Assembly: GCA_963678075.2 (NCBI GenBank)
Contig: CAXXPK010000007.1
Coordinates: 248,001-312,000 of the forward strand
DNA: 64,000 nt
DNA from: Oleispirillum sp963678075
Lineage (GTDB): Bacteria; Pseudomonadota; Alphaproteobacteria; Rhodospirillales; Rhodospirillaceae
Direction: 5' to 3'
The notes under the pieces were generated by a model that was not told where the DNA came from, ran no database searches, and saw nothing but the letters and a program-made list of their open reading frames with translations. The position numbers were made by a program, and so were the translations under genes. Shown one piece after another: positions 17,710-25,709 of this stretch (the first letter of the stretch is position 1; every line of letters begins with the position of its first letter).

Positions 17710-17955
17710 TCAGCCGTGCAGGGCCTTGTACTTCGCGGCCAGCTGCTCGCGGGTTTCGGCGTGTGCCGGGTCTTTCTGGATGGCATCGGCGGGACACAAC
17801 AGACGGCACTGCGGCTCGTCGAAAGCGCCGACGCATTCGGTGCAAAGGGCGGGATTGATGACGTAGGTGTCTTCTCCGGGAGAGATCGCCTGATTCGGGC
17901 AATCCAGCTCGCAGGACCCACAAAACACACAATTCTTGTTGATTTTCAGAGACAT
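17710..17955 (-). CDS. YfhL-family 2[4Fe-4S] ferredoxin
   Basis: An 81-residue ferredoxin starting MSLKINKN at 17955. The first cluster motif is CVFCGSCELDCP (C-x2-C-x2-C-x3-C). The second is CTECVGAFDEPQCRLLCP, with the eight-residue insert typical of YfhL ferredoxins. It is transcribed away from korA and is the nearest low-potential carrier to that pair. It is a sensible acceptor or donor for the 2-oxoacid oxidoreductase, though that is inferred from position. It converges with the lipoprotein gene 4 bases away. Confidence 0.92.
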   Translation of the reverse strand: MSLKINKNCVFCGSCELDCPNQAISPGEDTYVINPALCTECVGAFDEPQCRLLCPADAIQKDPAHAETREQLAAKYKALHG

Positions 17956-18227
17956 AATCAAAGACGTCCAACTTGTTGCGGTAGTCGCGGCGGGTAGACT
18001 AAACGATTCCCTTGGCGAACGAAAGCCAGACAAGGCGTACAACGTCATTATCCACCGCGTTCCCGCCCCCGACACAAATCCAACGTGGACAGGACACGGC
18101 AAATCCGTTTAGAAACAACTATCCCAAAGCGGACAAATGTGGCTTAGAATAGACCGCAGATCAATGCGTCCCACCGGAAAGGCGGGGCGGGAACAGGTTT
18201 TTTGAAGGCTCTCACGGCAGGAGAACC

Positions 18228-19955
18228 ATGACGGAACACGTGCTTTCACTGGCCCTGACTGGCTCCGGCGGCGCCGGGGTGATGACGGTTGGCCAGATCC
18301 TCCTCGACGCCGCAGCGCGCGCCGGTTGGTATGGACTGATGCGCCGTTCGCTCGGCCCCCAGATCCGTGGCGGCGAATCCGCCGCGCTGATGCGCTTCGG
18401 TTCACGCCCGATTTTAAGTCACGGCGACACCTTCGGCGTTTTGTTCGCCTTCGACTGGGGCAACATCACCCGGTTCGCCGCCGAACTGCCGCTCAGGCCG
18501 GACAGCGTCGTGTTGTTCGACCCCGACGCCGGCGAAGTGCCGGAGGTAATCGCCCGCAGCAACGCGCGTTTCGTCGCCGTGAAACTGTCGGCGACCGCAA
18601 AAACGGCCACCGGCATCCGCCCCAACATGATCGGCCTTGGGCTTGCCGCGCGGATTCTGCGCCTGACGCCGGACGATCTGAAACCGGTGCTGCGCGACAC
18701 CCTGGGCGACAAGGGCGAGGAAGCCCTGGCGCAATCCCTGCGCGGCATCGAACTGGGCGCCGAACTGGCGCAAACCCTGCCCGATAAGACATGGCCCGAC
18801 GCCCCCCGCCCCACCGCCGCAGCAAAGCCACGCTGGTTGATCACCGGGAACGAGGCGGCGGGTCTGGGCGCGATCAGGGGCGGGGTACGTTTCGTCGCCG
18901 CCTATCCGATCACGCCGTCCACCGAAGTGCTGGAGTGGCTGGCCCCCAACCTGGCCCGCGTCGGCGGCCAACTGGTGCAAGCCGAGGATGAGCTGGCCTC
19001 GATCAACATGCTGGTCGGCGCCTCCTACGGCGGCGTCCCGTCCTTGACCGCCACCTCCGGCCCCGGCCTGTCGCTGATGATCGAGGGCCTGGGCCTGTCG
19101 GTCGGCGCCGAAATTCCGGTCACCGTGATCGACGTCCAGCGTGGCGGTCCCTCGACCGGCGTGCCGACGAAATCGGAACAAAGCGACTTCAACATCGCGG
19201 TTTACGGTCTCCACGGCGACGCGCCGCACATCGTCTGCGCCCCGACCTCGATCCCCGACTGCATGACCACCGTGCAGTGGGCGGTCGCCGCGGCGGAGGC
19301 CGCGCAATGCGCCGCGATCGTGCTGTCCGACCAGAACATGGGACAATCGCGCGCCATCATCGACCCTCCGGTTGAAGGCGGGCCAACCGCCAACCGCCGT
19401 CTGGCGACGCCAGAGACCGACGCCCCCTATCGCCGTTACGCCCTGACCAACGACGGGGTTTCGCCAATGGCGGTGCCGGGAATCGCGGGTGGCGAATACA
19501 CCGCCGACGGTTTGGCGCACAATGAACGCGGCACGCCCTCGACCCAGGCCGCCGATCATCAGGCACAATTGGACAAGCGGGCGCGCAAGTTGGAAACCCT
19601 GGATTGCGACGAGGTCTGGGCCGAAACCGAAGGCGATGGCCCAATCGCGGTGATCGCCCTGGGATCGTTGACCGCACCGGCGCGCGAGGCGGTGGCCCGC
19701 GCGGGCGGCGCGGCGCGACTGATCGGCATGCGCGTGATCCTGCCGCTGCAACCCGAACTGATGGCCAAGGCCCTGGAAGGCGCGACCAAGGTCCTGATCG
19801 TCGAACAGAACCACGGCGCGCAGTTCACGCACTTCCTGCGCGGTCACTACACCCTGCCGCCGGTAATCGAAACCCTGCACCGCCCCGGACCGCTGCCGAT
19901 CCGCCCGATGGAGATTCTGGCCGCGATCACCGCCCTGAAGGGAGATGCGCCATGA
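18228..19955 (+). CDS. korA: 2-oxoglutarate:ferredoxin oxidoreductase, alpha subunit (gamma-alpha fusion)
   Basis: KorA with KorB converts 2-oxoglutarate and CoA to succinyl-CoA and CO2 with reduced ferredoxin, or runs in reverse in the reductive TCA direction. The 575 residues begin with the gamma domain (LALTGSGGAGVMTVGQILLD, PQIRGGESAALMRF). The alpha domain follows (GNEAAGLGAIRGGVRFVAAY, PITPSTEVLEWLA, ATSGPGLSLMIEGLGLSVGA) and ends in a transketolase C-terminal fold. It starts at 18228 behind GGAG. Its stop overlaps the korB start as ATGA. The paralogous family includes pyruvate enzymes, so substrate choice rests on overall similarity to the KorAB type. Confidence 0.9.
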   Translation: MTEHVLSLALTGSGGAGVMTVGQILLDAAARAGWYGLMRRSLGPQIRGGESAALMRFGSRPILSHGDTFGVLFAFDWGNITRFAAELPLRPDSVVLFDPDAGEVPEVIARSNARFVAVKLSATAKTATGIRPNMIGLGLAARILRLTPDDLKPVLRDTLGDKGEEALAQSLRGIELGAELAQTLPDKTWPDAPRPTAAAKPRWLITGNEAAGLGAIRGGVRFVAAYPITPSTEVLEWLAPNLARVGGQLVQAEDELASINMLVGASYGGVPSLTATSGPGLSLMIEGLGLSVGAEIPVTVIDVQRGGPSTGVPTKSEQSDFNIAVYGLHGDAPHIVCAPTSIPDCMTTVQWAVAAAEAAQCAAIVLSDQNMGQSRAIIDPPVEGGPTANRRLATPETDAPYRRYALTNDGVSPMAVPGIAGGEYTADGLAHNERGTPSTQAADHQAQLDKRARKLETLDCDEVWAETEGDGPIAVIALGSLTAPAREAVARAGGAARLIGMRVILPLQPELMAKALEGATKVLIVEQNHGAQFTHFLRGHYTLPPVIETLHRPGPLPIRPMEILAAITALKGDAP

Positions 19956-20782
19956 ACGAGCTCACCCCCGTACTCGATCACACCGATTACAAGTCCGACG
20001 TCAACCCGGTGTGGTGCCCCGGCTGCGGCAACTACGCCGTGCTGTCCGCGATCACCAAGGCCCTGGCCGAACTGCGTCTGAAACGTGAAAACGTGGCGGT
20101 GGTCTCGGGTATCGGCTGTTCGTCGCGCATTCCGGCCTATACCTCGGTCTACGGTTTCCACAGCATCCACGGTCGCGCCCTGCCGGTCGCACAGGGACTG
20201 AAACTGGCCCGTCCCGACATCACGGTGATCTGCGCGGGCGGCGATGGCGATGGGTTCTCGATCGGCGGCAACCACTTCTTGCACGCCTGCCGCCGCAACC
20301 TCGACCTCACCTACATCGTCATGGACAACGCGGTCTATGGCATGACCAAGGGGCAGGCCTCGCCAACCACCGAAGCCGACTGGCGGGAATCCAAGCTGAC
20401 CCCAGAAGGCCCCGGCGTTCCCCCGTTCCAGCCTTTGGACATCGCGCTTGCGGCAGGCGCCAGCCATGTGGTGCGCGCCTTCTCGGGGCGGGTGCAGATG
20501 CTAACCAAATACATCGTCGAGGCGATCGAACATCCCGGGTTCTCGTTCATCCAGGTGATTTCACCCTGCGTCACCTATCGTCCCGAGATGCGCGCCTTGA
20601 AGACCCGCGTCCACGACGGCTTCGCCGAAACCTCGACCAGCCGGTTGGAAGCACGGCGCCGCTTGCTGGACGACGACGGATATTCGCTGGGGGTGCTGTT
20701 CAAGTCGGTCGAACCATCCTATAAGCCGTGTCATCAATCCACCGAGGCCATCGCGGACCTGGAAAGGCAATTCGCCCTATGA
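19952..20782 (+). CDS. korB: 2-oxoglutarate:ferredoxin oxidoreductase, beta subunit
   Basis: The beta subunit binds thiamine diphosphate and a [4Fe-4S] cluster. In its 276 residues, NPVWCPGCGNYAV supplies cluster cysteines and GIGCSSRIPAY another. The ThDP/Mg site is GGDGDGFSIGGNHFLHACRR with DNAVYGMTKGQASPT. A further cysteine lies in VISPCVTYRPE. The start overlaps korA by four bases and the stop overlaps the next gene by four bases. The three genes are therefore translated as a coupled unit. Confidence 0.92.
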   Translation: MNELTPVLDHTDYKSDVNPVWCPGCGNYAVLSAITKALAELRLKRENVAVVSGIGCSSRIPAYTSVYGFHSIHGRALPVAQGLKLARPDITVICAGGDGDGFSIGGNHFLHACRRNLDLTYIVMDNAVYGMTKGQASPTTEADWRESKLTPEGPGVPPFQPLDIALAAGASHVVRAFSGRVQMLTKYIVEAIEHPGFSFIQVISPCVTYRPEMRALKTRVHDGFAETSTSRLEARRRLLDDDGYSLGVLFKSVEPSYKPCHQSTEAIADLERQFAL

Positions 20783-21273
20783 ACAGCCTGGAACTGTTCC
20801 TTGCCCATGCGCTCAGGCTTGAAGAGGACTCGGCCATTCACTACGACGAGATGGCCGCCGCCCTCGACGTTCACCAAAAGGGCGATATCGCCCGCCTGTT
20901 CCGCAAAATGGCGCACTACAGCCGCCTCCACCTCGCCGAGGTGGAGCGCCGCACCGCCGGGCTGGCCCTGCCGCGCCTGAAAACCTGGGAATACCAGTGG
21001 CCCGGCGATGACAGCCCGGAAAACGCGCCCGCCGACGAAGCCGACTATGCGATGAACGAACGCGATGCCCTGCTTCTGGCCCTCAAGGGGGAAAAGGGGG
21101 CCGTGGCCTTCTATGACAGTGTCGCCAAAAGCGCCACGGATGCCGCGCTGATCGCCCTGGCACGGGAGTTCGTCGCCGAGGAAACCGAACATGTGGCCAT
21201 TCTGAAGGACTGGCTGGCGCGCACCCCGGACACCGGGCCGGTCGAGGATCTGGACCCCCCGGTTTCCGGTTAA
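20779..21273 (+). CDS. Ferritin-like/rubrerythrin-like protein coupled to korB
   Basis: A 164-residue helical protein starting at the ATG that overlaps the korB stop. It has two ferritin-like half motifs: LEEDSAIHYDEM with a later HLAEVE, and GEKGAVAFYDSV with EETEHVAIL. Together these supply the Glu and ExxH ligands expected for a di-iron site. The C-terminal rubredoxin domain of true rubrerythrins is absent. Tight coupling to KorAB suggests it protects the oxygen-labile iron-sulfur enzyme, stores iron for it, or reduces peroxide using its ferredoxin. None of these roles is shown. A short GC palindrome and a T run follow the stop. Confidence 0.75.
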   Translation: MNSLELFLAHALRLEEDSAIHYDEMAAALDVHQKGDIARLFRKMAHYSRLHLAEVERRTAGLALPRLKTWEYQWPGDDSPENAPADEADYAMNERDALLLALKGEKGAVAFYDSVAKSATDAALIALAREFVAEETEHVAILKDWLARTPDTGPVEDLDPPVSG

Positions 21274-21326
21274 CCCTTTTCCACGGCGCGCCGTCTGGTT
21301 TTTTCCATCACAAGGACACGTTCGCC

Positions 21327-21689
21327 ATGCTTGGCGCCGTCACGTTGTTGTTGTCCTGCCAACCCGCCGGGGAAATCCTGACCCGGCTGATCGACCTACC
21401 GGTCCCCGGCCCGGTTTTGGACATGGTCTTCCTGTTCATCATTCTGTGTCTGCGCGGCCATGTCCCACGTGGATTGGAACGCGTCACCGACGGCCTTCTC
21501 GACCACCTGTCATTGCTGTTCGTCCCCGCCGGGGTCGGCGTCATCCGTTATGCCCACCGCATTCAGGCCGAATGGCTGGCGATCACCGTATCCCTGATCG
21601 GCAGCACCGTGACCGAGCTTTCCGCCACCGCCTGGATCGCGCAGCGCCTGATGCCGCCAGCTCCCGACAAGGGGAGAGCGGACGAATGA
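21327..21689 (+). CDS. lrgA: CidA/LrgA family membrane protein
   Basis: LrgA/CidA proteins are small holin-like membrane proteins linked to murein hydrolase export or, in more recent work, to pyruvate and other organic-acid transport. The 120 residues have about four hydrophobic segments and the family signature LPVPGPVLDMVFLFIILCLR followed by LSLLFVPAGVGV. The start at 21327 is chosen for its position before the first helix. It overlaps lrgB by four bases (ATGA). Confidence 0.85.
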   Translation: MLGAVTLLLSCQPAGEILTRLIDLPVPGPVLDMVFLFIILCLRGHVPRGLERVTDGLLDHLSLLFVPAGVGVIRYAHRIQAEWLAITVSLIGSTVTELSATAWIAQRLMPPAPDKGRADE

Positions 21690-22420
21690 CCGGTCCCGCG
21701 ATTTCCGAGCTGTGGGTCTATCTGGCGAGCGCGCCGCTGTTCTGGCTGACCCTCACCCTGGTGGTGTTCCAGGCGCTGAATTGGCTGTTCCAAAGAAGCG
21801 GGCGTTGGCCGCCGCTGAATCCGGTGCCGTGGAGCATGCTTGTCCTGGGCGGACTTCTGACCGTCACCGGGACCTCCTATGAAAGCTATTTCGCGGGCGC
21901 CCAGTTCATCCACTTCCTGCTCGGCCCCGCGACGGTGGCCCCGGCGGTGCCGCTTTACCGCCAGTTTGCGCAGGTGCGCCGGTCAATCGCGGCACTGAGC
22001 ATCATGCTGATTCTTGGCAGCATCATCGCCGCCGCCGCCGCAGTGGTAATCGCCGGCGTCCTGGGGGCCGAGGCATCGACCCTGGTGTCGCTGTTGCCGA
22101 AGTCGCTCACCACGCCGATCGCCATGGGGTTTTCCGAAAAGCTGGGCGGCGTGCCGTCGCTCACCGCCGTCTTCGTGGTTCTGACCGGGGTCATCGGCGC
22201 GGTCTGCGCCTTCGTCATCTACCGTGCGCTCCGCATTACCGATCCGCGCGCCATGGGTTTCGCACTCGGCTTGGCCTCGCACGGACTGGGAACCGCGCGG
22301 GCCTATCAGTTCGGCGAAACGGCGGGGGCCTTCGCCGGCATGGCGATCGGCCTGAACGGACTGGCCACCGCCGTGCTGCTGCCGGTTCTTTTGCCGATCC
22401 TTCTTGGTCTCTTCGAGTAA
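21686..22420 (+). CDS. lrgB: LrgB/CidB family membrane protein
   Basis: The partner of LrgA has 244 residues and six or more membrane segments. Diagnostic stretches are FLLGPATVAPAVPLYRQ, LPKSLTTPIAMGFSEKLGG and MGFALGLASHGLGTARAYQ, the conserved core of the LrgB family. The pair is intact and translationally coupled. It precedes the decayed esterase gene by ten bases and may once have been transcribed with it. Confidence 0.9.
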   Translation: MTGPAISELWVYLASAPLFWLTLTLVVFQALNWLFQRSGRWPPLNPVPWSMLVLGGLLTVTGTSYESYFAGAQFIHFLLGPATVAPAVPLYRQFAQVRRSIAALSIMLILGSIIAAAAAVVIAGVLGAEASTLVSLLPKSLTTPIAMGFSEKLGGVPSLTAVFVVLTGVIGAVCAFVIYRALRITDPRAMGFALGLASHGLGTARAYQFGETAGAFAGMAIGLNGLATAVLLPVLLPILLGLFE

Positions 22421-22430
22421 ACGGAGCCCC

Positions 22431-23106
22431 ATGACACTCTCCGGCTTGCCCCTCGAGGGCGCGTTTTACCCCACCCGCAATCTCGACATCGCCACCTCGG
22501 CGGTGATTTTCCTGCATGGCTTCGGAGCCAGTGGCGACGACTTGATCGACTTTTCCGCGTTCCTGTCGGGCAGCCTGCCCGACACCGTGTTCTACGCCCC
22601 CGACGCACCCGAACCCTGCGAAATCTCCCCCTTCGGCTATCAATGGTTCAGCATGGAGGAACACGACCCCGACATGCTGCGCCGCGACCCGCGATCCCTG
22701 CCCCGCGCGCTGGAGGATATCCACGGCGGCGTCGCCGCCGCCGCGCCACGGCTTCGGCCCCGACCGCTTGGCCCTGGTCTGTTTTTCCCAGAGGACGATG
22801 ATGGCGTTGCAGGTCGCCCTGCGCCGCCGGTTCCCCCTCGCCGGGGTGATCGGCTTCTCCGGCGCCCTAACCGGCGAATCCCGCCTGCCCGCCGAGATCC
22901 GGGCGCGCCCGCCGGTTCTTCTGGTGCATGGCGACGCCGACCAAGTGGTTCCCTTCGGCGCGATGTCGCTGGCCGCCCACGCGCTTTCCGCCAACGGGGT
23001 CGAGGTCCGCGCCCATGCCTGCCGCGAGCTTGGCCACGGCATTGACGATCATGGCCTGTTCATCGCCCGCGACTTCCTGTTCCACTGCTTTGGCCAAACG
23101 TCATGA
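22431..23106 (+). pseudogene. Phospholipase/carboxylesterase (YpfH-like), frameshifted and with a ruined active site
   Basis: The N-terminal frame (MTLSGLPLEGAFYP, then SAVIFLHGFGASGDDLIDF) matches small serine esterases. The C-terminal frame (HGFGPDRLALVCFSQRTMMA, VLLVHGDADQVVPF, ACRELGHGIDDHG) supplies the catalytic Asp and His. The frames join near 22735-22748 in a GCC-repeat region, with a net +1. The nucleophile elbow, GFSQG in relatives, reads CFSQR here, so both glycines that allow the tight turn are replaced. This independent damage shows true decay. The start at 22431 follows GGAG. Confidence 0.88.
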
Positions 23107-23983
23107 ACCGCGAGGCCGACATCCGCCGCGCCACCCTGATCGGCGCCACCGCGATCCTGATGTTTTCCAGTCTGGCCCTGCTTGCCGCCTCCAGCGGGCC
23201 GGTTCCCCCCTTCCAGATGGTGGCGACGGCATTTTCCGTCGCCTTCGTCATCGGGCTAGTTCTGCCGCTGGCGCGCGGACGATCCCTGGCACGGGTCTTC
23301 GCCCTCCCCCTTCCGGTCTGGGGGCTGGGGATTTATGGCCTATTCGGCCACCACTTCGCCTATTTCACCGCCGTCAAGCACGCGCCGCCGGTCGATGCCA
23401 CCCTGATCAATTATCTGTGGCCATTGCTGATCGTGGTGCTGTCGGCCTTGCTGCCGGGGGAACGTCTGCGCTGGTTCCAGGCGGGGGCGCACTGCTGGGA
23501 TTGGCCGGATGCGCGGTTCTGATCATCGGTGCCGGACGCGGCGAAACCGGCGCCGAGGGATCGCTGCTCGGCTACGGCGCGGCGGCGGCGGCCTTGATCT
23601 GGTCGAGCTCTTCGGTGGCAAGCCGTCGCGTCGGCCACGTCCCCACCGATGTGGTGGGCGGTTTCTGCGGCGCCACCGCGCTGCTGGCGGCGATCTGTCA
23701 CGTCACCATGGAGACCACGGTGTGGTCCGACGCCCGCACCTGGGCCTGCCTGATCGGCATGGGCCTGGGACCGGTGGGATTGGCCTTCTTCACATGGGAT
23801 CATGGCGTCAAGCACGGTGACATCCGCGCCCTTGGCGCGATGTCGTACGCCGCGCCGCTGCTGTCCACCGCGTGGATGATTCTGGCCGGTTACGGCGAAA
23901 CGACGCCAAGAATCGGCATCGCCTGCCTGCTTATCGTTGGCGGGGCTTGCCTGGCGACGCGGGATTTTTGGTATCGACGTTGA
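23103..23983 (+). pseudogene. EamA/DMT-superfamily transporter, frameshifted
   Basis: The gene overlaps the esterase stop (ATGA) and encodes a ten-helix drug/metabolite exporter type. The first frame runs MNREADIRRATLIGATAILM to VVLSALLPGERLRWFQA. It then shifts (net -1) at the G-rich run near 23485-23495. The second frame continues GALLGLAGCAVLIIGAG to GPVGLAFFTWDHGVKHGDI and ALGAMSYAAPLLSTAWMI. The two halves together cover a complete EamA pair. The substrate is unknown. The homopolymer position means a sequencing slip is possible, but the preceding gene is decayed as well. Confidence 0.85.
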
Positions 23984-24218
23984 CGCCAAGATGCCGCAGC
24001 ATCGCCCGCCCGTTGCAGACCAGATGGCCGACAACGGCCGCCATGAACCCCCAACTGGCATACAGGTGAATATCCTTCAGAAGATGCCGCAAACCCGAAG
24101 GACCGGCACCGCGCCCGCCGCCGCCCGGCGCCCCCAGCCACAACCACAGGCCGGTTACCGTCAGAACCAACGTCGTCACCAGGAGAAACAACGCCACCGG
24201 TCGCTTCGACAGATACAT
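23931..24218 (-). CDS. DUF4405 (cytochrome b561-like) membrane protein
   Basis: A 95-residue protein with two hydrophobic helices (PVALFLLVTTLVLTVTGLWL and YASWGFMAAVVGHLV). Histidines in KDIHLYASWG and VVGHLV are placed like the haem ligands proposed for DUF4405 proteins. It overlaps the end of the EamA pseudogene on the opposite strand by 53 bases. It lies 71 bases downstream of the small secreted protein gene and is probably co-transcribed with it. A role in membrane electron transfer is an inference from the family. Confidence 0.75.
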   Translation of the reverse strand: MYLSKRPVALFLLVTTLVLTVTGLWLWLGAPGGGGRGAGPSGLRHLLKDIHLYASWGFMAAVVGHLVCNGRAMLRHLGVNVDTKNPASPGKPRQR

Positions 24219-24289
24219 TCTTCGTCCTCCCTCGTTGAAGCGGCGGCGCGGGCGTGGGCCGCGTCGCCGTTCCCGTTATCGATGCGCGA

Positions 24290-24730
24290 TCAGCGCACCG
24301 GCATGCCGGTCGCCTTGCTGACCGCAACCGTGTTGACCAGGGAATTGTCCTTGGTCACGATCTGCACGTCATAGGCTTTATCCTTGTTTTCGGTGGTTTT
24401 GCCGATCTTGAGGTTGTCGTTGCCCATCATGATCAGGTGCGCCTGCGCGATGGTACGGATCTGATCGGCGGAAAGAACGCGATTGGGATCGATCTTGCCG
24501 CCCAGCATTCCCCAGCCGCCGCGCGGGCCGTGTTCCCGACCATGCATTCCTTCCTTGCCGTACCCACGGCCCGCACCGGGGCCCATGCCGGGACCGCGCA
24601 CCGGGCAATCGACGGACTGGCCGGTCTGATCGGAGGTCGCCGCAGTTTCGGCGAAAGCACCCAGGGAAAGGGCCACGCCGCCGGCGGTCAAGGCGCCAAC
24701 CACGGCAAGGGTTTTGAGCATCGTGTTCAT
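24290..24730 (-). CDS. Secreted Gly/Met/His-rich protein with PepSY-like end
   Basis: A 146-residue protein with a clear signal peptide (LKTLAVVGALTAGGVALSLGAFA). A linker rich in Gly, Met, His and Arg (GMGPGAGRGYGKEGMHGREH) follows, then a C-terminal region (AYDVQIVTKDNSLVNTVAVS, KATGMPVR) that resembles PepSY repeats. No enzyme motif is visible. It is divergent from an OmpR/EnvZ-type pair 224 bases away, so it is a likely target of that system. The Met/His linker hints at metal binding in the periplasm. It was not recognised as a named family. Confidence 0.7.
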   Translation of the reverse strand: MNTMLKTLAVVGALTAGGVALSLGAFAETAATSDQTGQSVDCPVRGPGMGPGAGRGYGKEGMHGREHGPRGGWGMLGGKIDPNRVLSADQIRTIAQAHLIMMGNDNLKIGKTTENKDKAYDVQIVTKDNSLVNTVAVSKATGMPVR

Positions 24731-24953
24731 CGTCGTCTCCTATCGTTGGGGTCGTTCGCGTGAACGGAGCATTGCCCCCGTTCGATATCGTGATTAGACC
24801 CCACCCCCGTCGCAGGAGTTCGTCGTTCCAAGGCAAAAAGTGTCGCAGAGTATGCCAAACCGAACAACCGATACATTTGGATACGATTTTTTTCGACCGC
24901 CGTCGCCATCCGCCACTATTCTTGGAAACGGCAAGACCACACACGGACCCGAC

Positions 24954-25709
24954 ATGAACGAAAAAACCCCGCATATCCTGGTCGTTGACGACAACGCGGA
25001 AATCCGCAGCCTGTTGAGCAAACACCTGATCCGCAACGGTCTGCGCGCCACCACCGCGCCCAGCGGCGCGGAAGCCCGCAAGGTGCTGGCCTCGGCGGCG
25101 ATCGATTTGATCGTCCTGGACATCATGATGCCGGGCGAGGACGGCTTGTCGGTCTGCCGCCATGTCCGCGAGACCCGTGACGCGCCGATTATCCTGCTGA
25201 CCGCGGTGTCCGAGGACACCGACCGCATCGTCGGCCTGGAAATGGGCGCCGACGACTATCTGACCAAGCCCTTCAATCCGCGCGAACTGCTGGCGCGGAT
25301 CAAGGCGGTTCTGCGCCGCGCCAACAGCCTGCCGCGCGTCGGTGGCGGAGAAGTCCCGGACGAAACCGTCGTTACCTTCGGCGACTGGCGGCTGCGGATC
25401 GACCGCCGTGAGTTGGAGGATGAAAACGGCACGGTGATTTCGCTGTCCACCGCCGAATTCGCCCTGATCAAGGTCTTCACCGACCATCCGCGCATGGTGC
25501 TGTCGCGCGACCAGATGCTTGACCTGACACAGGGGCGCGCCGCCAACGTCTTCGACCGCAGCATCGACAATCAAGTCAGCCGCCTGCGCAAGAAAATCGA
25601 ACCCGACCCCAAGGCCCCGACTCTGATCAAGACGGTCTGGGGCGGCGGCTATATGCTGAGCGTCGCGGTCAGTCACGGCACGGCGCCGCAACCCCGGCGG
25701 GACGGATGA
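24954..25709 (+). CDS. OmpR-family response regulator
   Basis: The 251 residues comprise a receiver domain (ILVVDDNAEIRSLLSKH, phospho-acceptor Asp in LIVLDIMMPGEDG, Thr/Lys in LLTAVSE and YLTKPF) and a winged-helix DNA-binding domain (VISLSTAEFALIKVFTDHP to LIKTVWGGGYML). The ATG at 24954 starts right at the domain. An in-frame extension upstream lacks conservation-like features. Its stop overlaps the kinase start. Likely targets are its own operon and the divergent secreted-protein gene. Confidence 0.92.
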   Translation: MNEKTPHILVVDDNAEIRSLLSKHLIRNGLRATTAPSGAEARKVLASAAIDLIVLDIMMPGEDGLSVCRHVRETRDAPIILLTAVSEDTDRIVGLEMGADDYLTKPFNPRELLARIKAVLRRANSLPRVGGGEVPDETVVTFGDWRLRIDRRELEDENGTVISLSTAEFALIKVFTDHPRMVLSRDQMLDLTQGRAANVFDRSIDNQVSRLRKKIEPDPKAPTLIKTVWGGGYMLSVAVSHGTAPQPRRDG

